Shown here in pieces: positions 33,554 through 44,131 of a stretch of DNA of 64,000 bases (position 1 is its first letter; every line of letters starts with the position of its first letter). The translations under genes were made by a program, and so were the position numbers. The DNA is from Dactylis glomerata (lineage: Eukaryota; Streptophyta; Magnoliopsida; Poales; Poaceae), in NCBI GenBank assembly GCA_007115705.1, contig QXEO01000548.1, positions 10,342,139-10,406,138 of the forward strand, read 5' to 3'. Under the pieces are notes generated by a model. It saw only the letters and a list, made by a program, of their open reading frames with translations, did no database searches and was not told the DNA's origin.

Positions 33554-34258
33554 ATTGAAAGGATCGTATGAGCGACTAGAGGGGGGGTGAATAGGAGCTA
33601 CCCAAATTTGTACTTCTTTTCAAGTTAAGGCTAGACAAGAAGGTAAATTCTCTAGATGTGCTACTAAGTGAATTTACCTAGAGTGACAAGCAAGCTAGCA
33701 ATAACAATAAGTAAAGGTACGAGTAAAGGATAGATGTAACCGCAATGGAGACACGAAGACACAAGGATGTATTCCCGTAGTTCCTTCCTTGTTACGGGAA
33801 GTACGTCTACATTGGAGAGGTGTGGTGCCACAAAGGCCACCAACGCCACAAAGGCTCACCCTATTCTCCGGTGAACAAGCCACAAAGGCGAGTTCACGCT
33901 CCACTAAGCGATGCCCTTGAAGGCGGCACGACACCTTTACACAAAGTATTGGGGCAAGCTCCACAACTCAATTGGAGGCTCCCAATAGGCCCACCAAGCT
34001 CTTACAAACAAAGTTAAGCTTGGAGGACGGCTTCTTCCGGCTAGGAATCCGATGAACACACAAGTTACAAGCCCCTCAACAAAGACAGGGGGGAAATCAA
34101 AACGCCTTGGTGGAAGTGTAGATCTAGGTCTTCTCCCTCAAATCCCAAAAGGGCTTTGAGTTCTATTGGCTAGGGAGAGAGATCTAGTGCTTTGAAGCTT
34201 TGGAACAATGGAGGAGAGAGAGTGGAAGCCGCAGCCAGCTCTTGAGGTAGAAGAAGGC

Positions 34259-34293
34259 TTTATATAGTCCACCACGAAATGTAGCCGTTGCTG
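34259..34293 (-). promoter_or_regulatory. LTR core promoter of A/B: TATA box and proximal box
   Basis: On the minus strand CAGCAACGGCTACATTT (34293-34277), a 10-bp spacer, then TATATAAA (34266-34259). The LTR of element C has the identical 17-mer at 59322-59306 and TATAAATA at 59295-59288, again 10 bp apart, although the surrounding LTR sequence has diverged. AACGGCTA resembles the plant MSA element bound by R1R2R3-MYB factors; that link is inference. Confidence 0.65.
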
Positions 34294-34304
34294 GACGACT
34301 AGGG

Positions 34305-34632
34305 CCAGAGTCTCCGGCCAGTAGGGCCAGAGTCTCCGCCCTAAGTGACTCCAGGGCCAGAGTCTCCGGCCAGAGACAAAAGTCTCCGGCCCAACTCCGG
34401 CCTGGTCTCTGAAGCGTCCGAGCCTTTAGCAAACCCTAGCCCAGCCAGACAGACCGGAGTCTCCGGCCCCTGGGGACCGGAGTCTCCGGCCTCAGCATGC
34501 CAGCCCGGAGTCTCCGGCCAGAGACAGAAAGTCTCCGGCCCAACTCCGGACGGGCATCTGAAGCGTCCGACTCTGGGGGTGCCTGGGCGAGTCCCCTAGG
34601 CCGGAGTCTCCGGCCACCAGGGCCGGAGTCTC
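34305..34632. repeat. CCGGAGTCTCCGG palindrome array in the A/B LTR
   Basis: About ten perfect or near-perfect copies, many as GGCCGGAGTCTCCGGCC, lie directly upstream (minus sense) of the LTR core promoter. The unit is family-specific: element C has CCGGATTATCCGG variants at the same position. Confidence 0.88.
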
Positions 34633-34939
34633 CGCCCTAGAAGAAGCAACAACAGCACTTCGTGGATCCTCTCTCCACCATCTCCACCTTCGCGAAGCAC
34701 CCTACAAGACAACTAAGCCCTAACTCCACTACTGGACTACGGGCTTCGATCTTTTCTTCCTTTTTGGGGTGAACCTCCGCGAGATCCTGAATCAACCTAG
34801 AAAATCTGCAGAACTTTAATAGCATGGTTAATTCACCAAATGTTGTTAACAAACACCAAAATGCATTTATTAGGGAAATGCTCTTTCACAAACGTAGCTA
34901 GAGTTCACAAAGAGGTTGGTTTCAACACATATTTAGACA

Positions 34940-35857
34940 TCCTCCCCCATAATGTTTGCACTAGGTTGAATTTGCATTTGAATACAAGACTGCAATAATG
35001 GACTATGGAGAGCTTCCCGAAATAAGGGGGAAACCAAACATGAATAATATCTAAGAAGTGAAAAATATGCATAGAATAAGTTATTACACAATAACAAGCA
35101 ACGAAGTTCATCATACAAGGTAACTTAAGGTTCATCACACGTAGAATAACTTAAGGTCCAACTAAAAGCAAATAGAGACACAAGCCATAAAACGAGAGTG
35201 CGACAAAGGGCTTGTGCTCAAAAACCAAATCCAAATAGCGACGGCAAATAAATAGAGAGACACACGATCCTAATAGAACTCTACACGCTTCTCCCCCTTT
35301 GGCATCGAGACACCAAAAAGGGAGAAAGGTAGGCGATGCTAGTGAAACAACGATCACTCGTCGACGTCGTCATCGTCATTTGCACCACCATCTTGACCAA
35401 CATCTTCATCTTCATTGTCATTGCCATCCTCAGCAAAAGCACCCAAACCAAGGAACATCTCATCATCAAGAGGCGGCATGTTGAAGTTGAAGTGAGCCAA
35501 TGGAGCCATAGCGGGATGATCCGATGGAGGAGGAACACCACGAGCAAGACACTCATTAACAACAAAGCTTCTTGTGTCTTGGCTGAAGGTGAGACTCTTA
35601 TGGCTGACACCATAAGATTGCCTGCACATGGAGAAGAGAGTCTTGACGAACTTGGCAACACCTTTCTTTGGAGGACGGGAGGAGCTAGAGCCGGCAGCCA
35701 TGGGATCATGATGAAGCTTAGAGCCGTGCTCGGAGGGATGACCAAGCATCTCAGGAAGGTCCCGGGTCGTGCCACAGAGAGGAAGTGTGATGTTAGCATG
35801 AGGCACATAGGACCCAACCCTCTTCTCAGCAGGAATGGTGTATTCAATGAGGCATTG
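34940..35857 (-). mobile_element. Sirevirus B, 3' end only
   Basis: This is the terminal part of a Sirevirus related to A: the third-gene end (35857-35354), a PPT-like motif (35300-35285), about 335 bp of noncoding sequence, and the LTR-adjacent polypurine tract ATGGGGGAGGA (34950-34940). Gypsy element E interrupts it at 35858. The rest of B must lie beyond 64000. Confidence 0.8.
35354..35857 (-). pseudogene. Sirevirus B third gene, C-terminal fragment
   Basis: A 168-codon open stretch, cut at its 5' side by the E insertion. It reads from QCLIEYTIPAEKRVGSYVPH through SSSSRPPKKGVAKFVKTLFSM to an acidic end (AEDGNDNEDEDVGQDGG and following). The acidic tail, the position and the downstream CTCGATGCCAAAGGGGGAG motif match the third genes of A and C. 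The body aligns poorly with either, so B is a different subfamily. The 203-codon frame on the same strand in another phase is a shadow. Confidence 0.65.
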
Positions 35858-37369
35858 TGATACGTCCATTTTGCATCACTATTCTGTATCATAATTTACT
35901 ATTATTCATTGATATATTTCATATTTAGAGTTGATACTTATGTTATTTCCTTTGTTTTCACATGTTTGATGATCATTGGAGGATTTGCTGCCGGAGTCAG
36001 GATTCTGCTGGAAGAAGGACCATCAAGGGACCATATTTTGAAGATCAGGAAAATTCCAGAAAAATACCAGGAAATTATATTTTCCCAGAAGACTCAGGAA
36101 GCTAGAAGGAGGAGTCGAGAGGAGCCAGGAGGGGCCCTCACGCCAGGGTGGCGCGGCCTGACCCCTGGCCGTGCCAGCCCTGTGTGAGGCCACCCTGGCC
36201 CACTTTTGGTCTCGCCCCTTCGCGTACTTCATCGTCCCCGAAAACCTAAGTCAAGGGGGCGCTCAGAGTTAGACACCGCCGCCTCTGCAGGGCGGAAAAC
36301 ACCAGAGAGAGAAAAGCTCTTCGGCAGGCAGAAATCTGCCGGGGAAATTCCTTCCCGGAGAGGGGAGATCATCGCCATCGTCATCACCATCGCACCGGAC
36401 TTCATCAGGATCATCATCATCATCATCTCCATCACCAGCACCTTCATCTCCACCATCACCACGCCATCCCGCTGTAACATCTTGAGTTGGATCTTGTTAT
36501 ATTCATAGGGGAAACTTTCCCGGTGTTGATTACTCTTGTAGTTGATGCTATTGAGTGGAGCCGTTGAATTAAGGTTTATGTTCAGATTGTTATTTACCAT
36601 TATTTCACTTCTGATCATGATCCATATGATGTCTTGTGAGTAGTTCGTTTAGTTCTTGAGGACATGGGAGAAGTCAAGATGTTAGTAGTGAATTATTGTT
36701 GAGAAATATTTAATGGTTTGATATTGTTGTGGTGCTATTTCACTAGTGGTGTCATGTGAACGTCGACTACATGATGCTTCACCATTTATGGACCTAGTGA
36801 GATGCATTGTGTATTTGGCTACCAATTGTGGGGTTGCTGGAGTGACAGAAACCTAAACCTCCGTTGGGAAACCATTGCACCAGGGAGCGTAGGATCTTAG
36901 AGTTTAAGGCTGTGGTTAGATTTATCTTAATTACTTTCTTGTATTTGCGGATGCTTACAGGAGGGTATAATCACAAGTGTGTATTTATCCTAGTAAGGGT
37001 AGTGCGCTAGCACAGGTTCACCCCCATAACACCTATCAAACCAATAAAGACTATTGGCTTTATGAAGCGAAAGCTCTTGACAGAAACTCCTGTGTGTCCT
37101 CGAGAACGTTTGGTTATTATAAGTTACACAACCGGCTTGTCCCTTGCTGAAGAAAGGATTGGGCCACTTGCTGCAATTGTTACTACTGTCTTTTATTTAC
37201 TCGCACTTTATTTACTCGCATTACCAAATACCCCTGAAAACCTGCTTGCTAGTATTTACAGTGAATCCTTGATCAAAACCACTCATCAACACCTTCTGCT
37301 CCTCGTTTGGTTCGACACTCTTATTTATCGAAAGTACTACGATACACCCCCTATACTTGTGGGTCATCA
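35858..37369 (+). repeat. Element E 5' LTR, 1512 bp
   Basis: It starts TGATACGTCCATTTTGCATC and ends GTGGGTCATCA. It contains a GGCGCGGCCTGACCCCTGGC inverted-repeat region near 36150 and a CATCATCATC simple repeat near 36405-36430. Frames crossing it, including the extension of the gag frame back to 37062, are not coding. Confidence 0.85.
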
Positions 37370-37380
37370 AGACTATTTTC

Positions 37381-37398
37381 TGGCGCCATTGCCGGGGA
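37381..37398 (+). promoter_or_regulatory. Element E primer-binding site
   Basis: TGGCGCCATTGCCGGGGA lies 11 bp after the LTR. It is the Asp-tRNA-type PBS common in Athila-like grass elements, with one difference from the copy in element F (45819). Confidence 0.85.
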
Positions 37399-37490
37399 GT
37401 GTAGCGCTATTGAAGAGTGGAATTGGTAAAGGTAACCGTCGATGTGAGTATTGTTTTTATTTTGTCTTTTATTTTTATTTTTACTCTGCA

Positions 37491-38603
37491 ATGGAGAACT
37501 CTCCATTTGGTTTCCTATTTGGAAACACATCTACTACTGCTGCACATGTGGATGAACCACCACCGCCACCACCTGCTGAAATTGATCCTTTTAAAATACC
37601 TATGAAAATTGTTGGGCGTATTATGGATAACGGCTATTCAGGAGATGGAACTATCCATCCGGGTGATCACTTATTATTTATACATGAATTATGCGATTTG
37701 TTCAGATGTGCAGGTATTTCACCAAGCCAGGTCAAGAAGAAATTATTCTCTTTATCATTGAAAGGCAGAGCTGAAGAGTGGTATCGACTGCTCCAAGATG
37801 GTCCATCTATGATATGGGAGGACATTGTACCTCTCTTTTATTCCAAGTTTTATCCTCCAAGTGAAATCCATAAAGATCGTAATCATATATATAATTTTTG
37901 GCCTCATGATGGAGAGAGTATTGCCCAAGCGTGGGGGAGATTGAAGTTACTAATGCTCAAATGCCCCATTCATGAGCTCCCCAATAATATTATTATTGAT
38001 AATTTTTATGCGCGACTTACTCTTCCTGATAAGGATTATTTGGATGCTTCTTGTTTTGGATCATTTACTCATATGAAAGAAGATGCTAAGTGGAAACTTC
38101 TTGACCGTATACAAGAGAATGCTGAAGGATGGGAAAATGACAAAGGTAGGAAGTCAGGTATAAATTATGATTATGAATGCATTAAATATTTTATGGGAAC
38201 CGATGAATTTCATAGTGGTAGCACTGCTTATGGTCTTGATTCACAAATACTTGCTAATTGTCTTAAGGCCTTTGCCTCTTATCTTGATGTTCCAAAGAAA
38301 GATTGGAACAAATATCATGCGCCTTATAAAGACTCTATTAGTCATATACCTGCTGCAGCTACTGAAGTTTGTACTGTTGATAGCATTGTGCCTGAGCCTT
38401 ATTTTGAGAAGACACCTTTCCCTGCTAAGGTAAAGAAGTATTCTACTTTGGTAAGTGTGTCTAATAAAAGTACTAAGAAAGCTGCAGAACCTGATGAGCA
38501 AATTACTATTAAGTCTCCTGTAGCTGTATTGAAGGATCTTGTTACTAAAGATGTAGGGGATGAATATATTCTTTTTTGTGAAGATGCTTCTAACATTCTC
38601 TGA
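37491..38603 (+). CDS. Element E gag
   Basis: Start ATG 37491, 370 codons to TGA at 38601-38603. It begins ENSPFGFLFGNT with a proline stretch, then the retrotransposon gag core: HPGDHLLFIHELCDLF, KKKLFSLSLKGRAEEWYRLL, WEDIVPLFYSKFYP and AQAWGRLKLLMLKCP. No zinc knuckle is visible. The downstream protease-RT frame is in the same phase, so gag and pol form one polyprotein interrupted only by this TGA. It would form the virus-like particle. Confidence 0.9.
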   Translation: MENSPFGFLFGNTSTTAAHVDEPPPPPPAEIDPFKIPMKIVGRIMDNGYSGDGTIHPGDHLLFIHELCDLFRCAGISPSQVKKKLFSLSLKGRAEEWYRLLQDGPSMIWEDIVPLFYSKFYPPSEIHKDRNHIYNFWPHDGESIAQAWGRLKLLMLKCPIHELPNNIIIDNFYARLTLPDKDYLDASCFGSFTHMKEDAKWKLLDRIQENAEGWENDKGRKSGINYDYECIKYFMGTDEFHSGSTAYGLDSQILANCLKAFASYLDVPKKDWNKYHAPYKDSISHIPAAATEVCTVDSIVPEPYFEKTPFPAKVKKYSTLVSVSNKSTKKAAEPDEQITIKSPVAVLKDLVTKDVGDEYILFCEDASNIL

Positions 38604-40880
38604 CATCCTAAAAAGCATAGGAAAACAAGTGTTCCTGTTATTTCTGTCAGGATTGGAGATCATTGCTATTATGGTTTATGTGATATTGGTGCTAGTGCAA
38701 GTGTTATTCCTTCAGAGCTTTACAAAGAAATTATGCATGAGATTGGCACTTGTGAACTTGAAGATATTGATGTGGTTGTTCAGCTTGCTAACAGAGAGAC
38801 TGTTTGGCCTCTTGGTATTGTTCGAGATGTGGAAGTTCTTTGCGGTAAGACTAAATACCCTACTGATTTTCTAGTACTTGGTAAGGAGGCTAGTAAAACT
38901 TGTCCTATTATTTTTGGTAGACCATTTTTGAATACTTGTGGTACCGTGATAGATTGTAAGAAGGAGAATTTTTTTACTAAGTTTAATGGAGAGTCTTATG
39001 AGTTTAATTTTTCCAAGTTTGCTAAGACTTCTTATGAAAATGACACGCCTAATGAAAATTTTCGAATTGAACAGCTTGCTTCTATTGCTCTTGCTCCTAA
39101 TAATGCCTTGCAGCAATTCATGGAAGATCACGAAAGTGATGTTTTCAGCAAGGAAAGAGAAGAGATTGACAATATTCTTCTTCGTCAACCACCATTAATC
39201 AGGCATAATCTACATGTGGAGGATCTTGGTACCAATTTGCCACCTAAGGAAGATCATGTGTTTGAATTAAAGCCTTTGCCTGATAATCTTAAATATGCTT
39301 ATATAGATGATAAGAAAATATATCCTGTTATTATTAGCTCTAAACTTTCAGGAAAGGAAGAAGAAATATTATTGGAGATATTGAGGAAACACCGAGGAGC
39401 TATGGGATATACTCTTGATGATTTGAAAGGGATTTCTCCCACTTTATGTCAGCATGCCATTAATATGGAGAAAGACGCTAAGCCAGTCGTGGAGCATCAA
39501 CGCCGCCTAATTCCCAAGATGAAGGATGTGGTAAGAAATGAGGTATTAAAGCTCCTTGATGCTGGTATTATTTATCCTATTGCTGATAGTAGATGGGTTA
39601 GTCCTGTCCATTGTGTTCCTAAGAAAGGAGGTATGACTGTTGTGCCTAATGAGAATAATGAGCTTATTCCTCAAAGGGTAGTAGTTGGTTATAGAATGTG
39701 CATTGATTATAGGGAGGTAAACAAAGTTACTAAGAAAGATCATTACCCTTTACCATTTATAGATCAGATGCTAGAAAGGTTGTCTAAGAAGACACATTTT
39801 TGTTTCCTTGATGGTCATTCTGGTTTTTCTCAAATTGCTGTTAAAAAGGAAGATCAAGAGAAAACCACTTTTACTTGTCCTTATGGAACTTACGCTTATA
39901 GACGTATGCCGTTTGGTTTATGCAATGATCCTGCTACTTTTCAAAGATGCATGTCTGCTATTTTTCATGGCTTTTGGGACGAGATTGTGGAGGTCTTCAT
40001 GGACGATTTCTCCGTCTATGGAACTTCTTTTGATAACTGTTTGCACAACCTTGATAAAGTTTTGCAGAGGTGCGAAGAAACTAACCTTGTTCTTAATTGG
40101 GAGAAATGCCACTTTATGGTGAATGAAGGAATTGTACTTGGACATAAAATTTCTGAAAGAGGTATTGAAGTTGACAGAGCAAAAGTGGAGGCAATTGAGA
40201 AAATGCCTTGTCCCAGAGATGTTAAAGGTATTCGTAGTATTCTTGGTCATACTGGTTTCTATAGGAGGTTTATTAAAGATTTCTCCAAGATTTCAAAGCC
40301 TCTTACTAATCTTCTTCAAAAAGATGTACCATTTGTCTTTGATGATGATTGTAAGGAAGCTTTTGAAACTCTTAAGAAGGCTTTAACTGCTGCTCCTATT
40401 GTTCAACCACCTGATTGGAATTTACCTTTTGAAATTATGTGTGATGCTAGTGATTTTGCTGTTGGTGCTGTTCTTGGACAGCGCGTAGATAATAAGTTGA
40501 ATGTTATTCATTATGCTAGTAAGACTCTTGATGCTGCTCAGAAGAATTATGCTACTACTGAGAAAGAGTTTCTTGCTGTTATTTTTGCATGTGATAAGTT
40601 TAGATCTTACATTGTTGATTCTAAAGTTACTATTCATACTGATCATGCTGCTATTAGATATCTTATGACTAAGAAGGATGCTAAGCCTAGGCTTATTAGA
40701 TGGGCGTTGCTTTTACAAGAGCTTGATTTGCATAACATAGATAGGAAAGGTGCTGAAAATCATGTGGCTGACAACTTGTCTAGATTGGAAAACATTTCTT
40801 TTGATCCTATTCCTGTTAATGATAGTTTTCCAAATGAACAGTTGGCTGCAATAAATGTAACTTCGCGAGACCTTCCTTAG
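38604..40880 (+). pseudogene. Element E pol part 1: protease, RT, RNase H
   Basis: In frame with gag. The protease motif is DIGASASVIP near 38673-38702. The RT follows with MCIDYREVNKVT, FLDGHSGFSQI, RRMPFGLCNDPATFQRCM and the catalytic FMDDF at 39997-40011. RNase H has MCDASDFAVGAVLGQ, TTEKEFLAVIFA and HTDHAAIRYL. The block ends at TAG 40878-40880, in the RNase H-integrase linker, and the same frame continues afterwards. Catalytic residues are all present, so inactivation rests on the stops at 38601 and 40878. Both are consistent with C-to-T or G-to-A transitions. Confidence 0.92.
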
Positions 40881-42215
40881 TATGCTGATTATGCTAACTT
40901 TATTGTTTCCAAGTATTTGCCTCCAACTTTTACAGCTCAGCAAAGAAGAAAATTCTTTTATGATTTGAGGCATTATTTTTGGGATGACCCACACTTATAT
41001 AAAGAAGGAGTTGATGGTATTATGCGAAGATGTGTACCGGAATATGAGCAACAAGAGATTTTAAGAAAATGCCATGGTAGTGCTTATGGAGGGGATCATG
41101 CTGGAGATAGAACTGCGCAAAAGGTTCTACAATCAGGTTTTTATTGGCCAACCCTCTTTAAAGATGCCAGAAGGTATGTTTTATCTTGTGATGAATGTCA
41201 AAGGGTTGGTAATATTTCTAGACGCAATGAAATGCCTATGAGTTACACTCTTGTTATTGAACCATTTGATTGTTGGGGATTTGACTTTATGGGTCCTTTT
41301 CCTCCTTCAAAAGGCTATACCCACATACTTGTTGTTGTTGATTATGTTACTAAATGGGTAGAAGCCATACCTACAAAGAGTGCCGATGGTGAGACCTCGT
41401 TAAAAATGCTCAAGGATGTTATTTTTCCTAGGTTAGGTGTGCCTAGATATCTTATGACTGACGGAGGTTCTCATTTTATTCACGGTGGTTTTAGAAAAAC
41501 TCTTGCTAAATATGATGTCAATCATAGAATTGCTTCTGCTTATCATCCCCAAACTAGTGGGCAGGTAGAGCTTTCAAATAGGGAGATCAAGTCTATCTTG
41601 CAGAAGACTGTCAATAGATCTAGGAAAAACTGGGCTAGTAAGTTAAATGACGCTTTATGGGCTTATAGAACTGCTTATAAGAACCCCATGGGTATGTCTC
41701 CTTATAAGATGGTTTACGAAAAAGCGTGTCACTTGCCCTTAGAATTAGAACACAAAGGTTTTTGGGCAGTGAGAGAGCTTAATAGAGATTTCAAACTAGC
41801 TGGTAAGAAGAGGTTGTTAGATTTGAGTTCTCTAGATGAGTGGAGAAACGAAGCGTATGAGAATGCCAGACTTTTCAAAGAGAAAGTCAAGCAATGGCAT
41901 GATAAGAGAATCCTTAAAAGAGAGTTTCATGTTGGTGAGAAAGTTCTAATGTATAGGTCTCGTCTCAGATTTTTTGCAGGAAAATTACTCTCTAAATGGG
42001 AAGGACCATATGTTATTGTGGAAGTATACCGCTCAGGTGCTATTAAGATTGCTTCATTGAAAGATGACTCTACACAAGTGGTGAATGGGCAAAGACTCAA
42101 ACATTATATTTCTGGAGATTCTTATAATGAAGATGTTGATGTTATTGAAACAGTTTCTCCGGAAGAATTCATCCAAGAAAAATTGCAGGTACCTGCAGAG
42201 TTCGTTTTTGAATAG
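40881..42215 (+). pseudogene. Element E pol part 2: integrase
   Basis: Same frame as gag and RT. The zinc-binding segment is HGSAYGGDHAG and CDECQR. The catalytic core has FDFMGPFPPSKG, MTDGGSHF and SGQVELSNREIKS. The C-terminal part has GEKVLMYRSRLRFFAGKL and WEGPYVIVEVYRSGAIKI. No chromodomain is seen, as expected for Athila elements. Residues before the first Met (40917) belong to the same domain: the frame is open from the stop at 40880. The stop at 42215 is natural. Confidence 0.92.
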
Positions 42216-42553
42216 GTAACAGTTCTAGTCAGAGAAGTTTCGCGAAAAGCTCTTCCTTTAATATTTTTGCTGTTTTTAATAAATATGAAAAATCACGAGA
42301 CGAAAACGGGCAGGAAAAGGAGTCCGTGTGCTTCTCACACATAAGTGGCGCGGGCCCACCTCTGGCCGCGCCACCCAGGTGTGAGAGCACTCCGGAACTC
42401 GTTTCCATCCCGGTTTCCTCCTGTGATTTCGTTTTGATGTATAATTTTCGCCTATTTAACCCCCCGGAGTCCCCGAGGTCTGTATATCGTTTTCTCGTCG
42501 TGTTTTGTTTCGAGCTGTTTTTGTCAGGGATTGTTCTCGGCTTTGGAGTTACA

Positions 42554-43054
42554 ATGTATTCGTCCGGTCCATCTGAGGAGAACCCTCTTGCGGATTCTAT
42601 CAATCCGTATATGAGGGAGCTGAGGATGCATCTAAAGGAGTTGTCACTCAAGGATGGGGAGTTGTAGATTAAAGATGTTCAAGGACCCAAGGGAGAAGGA
42701 AGTCTCGAAGCGAGGATGGAAGCACTGGAGCAAGAAGTTTTCAAATACAAGAAGATGGCAGAACGCGAGGTGGACATTATCTATAGGATTAATCAAGAGC
42801 TTGTTGCCAAGTACAAGAAGGAGACTACAGAGCTCTGGAGGGATATCCTCTCGCTCCAGGAGACGACTGGCCAATTACAAGCACAACTCTACGACGTGCA
42901 GAACCAAAATTGTGAGTATGAAGCTAGATTTCAACAAATGAGTGCTGCTGCAAGTTTCAGGATTTTGGAGACCAAGACATCCTTCCTTGATGGAGGACCC
43001 CTGCCTTGGATGTATGACAATGATGAAGATCCACCGCCACCGCCAAAGGAGTAA
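42554..43054 (+). pseudogene. Element E post-pol gene, coiled-coil protein with one in-frame stop
   Basis: Starts ATG 42554 (YSSGPSEENPLADSI). A TAG at 42665-42667 interrupts the frame, and the same phase continues to 43054 (166 codons in all). After the stop come EALEQEVFKYKKMAEREVD, ELWRDILSLQETTGQLQAQL and a proline-rich end (DPPPPPK). Residues about 55-125 are heptad-rich. Such coiled-coil genes occupy the env position of many Triticeae Athila-like elements; no membrane segment or signal peptide is seen. The upstream region 42216-42553 is noncoding. Confidence 0.68.
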
Positions 43055-44131
43055 TTCGTCATCGGTATTGGCATCCCCTTGGCTTGTTCCAAGCTTGGGG
43101 GAGTGCCGCGGTATCACATCATTACCTTTTGCTCATTTACTTTTCAAGTAGAGTCATATCATGAATAGAGAAGTTATCTTATAGAATAGTTTGCAGTTTG
43201 GAAGTATCCTTCTTAGTTGGTTATCTATGTATCCCTTGGTGTGAGTTGCGGTATTGAAATATTAATGAGAAGTTTTATCGTTTACTTTCCGCACACTTTA
43301 TGTTAGTTTGCAATCTCTCTTGTATGACTAGTCTTGTTGATTGGTATTGGTATCACTTTGGGAGCATGAGTAAATTTAGTTGGTTTTGGCAAACTTAGCT
43401 TGGTCAGTAGCAGCTTTACCTTGAGGTTTGAGTAGAAAAGAATAAAGAAGTGTTTGTAGCTACATCACTTCAGTTTTCCCTTATGTTTGGCTTTTAAGCA
43501 TTGTTATTCTCAAGGTTAAAATCATTGTACCTTCAAGGGAGTTTGCATGATTGTCCTTATTATATGTATGTTTGTTTGTTTCATGCAACCCTTATGCTTG
43601 CTACCCAACCTTGCTAGCCAAAGACCTGTACTGAGAGGAAATACTTCTCGTGCATCCAAATCCCAAAGCCAAGTCACTTCCAAAGAGTCCACTATAAATT
43701 CCTTTGCATGGTATTTCAAGCCATTCCAAGTAAATTTTCATGTGCTACCTTTCAAAAACCTTCAAACACTTCTCATTTTGTGCCACTGTTTTTAGCTCAT
43801 GAGGATGTAGTGGATGGGTTTGTTATCTTCCATACTAAATTAAGTACCCCTCGACTAGGCAGCTTCGTCTGCTCGTCATTAATTTTGCAAGGGAGCTGGT
43901 CAGACCATTATAATCTTAAAAAGAAAAGAGCACTTCTCCATGGTATGTGAAAGTTGGTCGGCACCCGATGGAATCGGTTAGCCATGGTTTGAGAAAGGAA
44001 AAAGGTGGGGAGGAGTGCAAAGCTATAAAAGAGCACCAATGTGCCAATTAATCAAACATCTCGGAACCGCTCTCACTTGTTTAGTATGGAAGATATCAAG
44101 AACTCCGTTGCTAGTCGTTGACAAAAGCAAC
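43055..44131 (+). other. Element E 3' noncoding region
   Basis: No gene is seen. AAGCTTGGGGGAGTGCC at 43090-43106 is a polypurine-tract-like motif, related to AAGCTTGGGGATGC of element F. The sequence ends at the F insertion (44132). Confidence 0.7.

Larger units (their letters stand above)
5763..34939 (-). mobile_element. Sirevirus-type Ty1/copia retrotransposon A, split by three insertions
   Basis: Read on the minus strand the order is LTR 34939-33556, PBS 33553-33542, gag, protease-integrase-RT-RNase H, then a third gene (7785-5836) in the env position. Several polypurine-tract-like motifs follow pol. The large gag, the extra 3' gene and repeated AAAGGGGGAG motifs identify the Sirevirus lineage (Maximus-like in Triticeae). 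Insertions are the LARD at 20676-32917 in gag, CACTA 2 at 8792-15332 in RNase H, and CACTA 1 ending at 5762. With the inserts and one target-site copy removed, gag and pol stay in frame across both breakpoints. The 3' LTR is outside the window. Confidence 0.9.
33556..34939 (-). repeat. Sirevirus LTR shared by elements A and B, 1384 bp
   Basis: On the minus strand it runs from TGTCTAAATATG (34939) to CGATCCTTTCA (33556). A polypurine tract of B (34950-34940) abuts its start and the PBS of A (33553) its end, so one LTR serves as 3' LTR of B and 5' LTR of A. It contains the palindrome array 34305-34632, a proximal box at 34277-34293 and a TATA box at 34259-34266. The LTR end resembles that of element C (58575: GATCGTATG, CTAGAGGGGGG, GTGAATAGG). 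Confidence 0.85.
35858..44131 (+). mobile_element. Ty3/gypsy retrotransposon E, Athila lineage, 3' LTR outside the window
   Basis: It has a 5' LTR at 35858-37369, a PBS at 37381, a gag-pol polyprotein in one frame (37491-42215), and a post-pol coiled-coil gene (42554-43054) followed by about 1 kb of noncoding sequence. It is inserted in the third gene of Sirevirus B; CATTG at 35853-35857 is the presumed left target copy. Element F interrupts it at 44132. The extra 3' gene and the Asp-type PBS fit the Athila lineage (Sabrina/WHAM-like in Triticeae); the family name is uncertain. Confidence 0.87.

Noticed and set aside
35281..35892. 203-codon frame on the minus strand overlapping the B third-gene fragment
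   Set aside because: It crosses the E insertion junction and the polypurine motif and has no similarity to A or C. The acidic-tail phase is the real one.
37062..37490. Upstream extension of the gag frame of element E
   Set aside because: It runs through LTR and PBS sequence. The ATG at 37491 after the PBS is the natural start.
42326..42553. Frame upstream of the E post-pol gene
   Set aside because: It is open by chance over noncoding sequence. ATG 42554 begins the conserved part.
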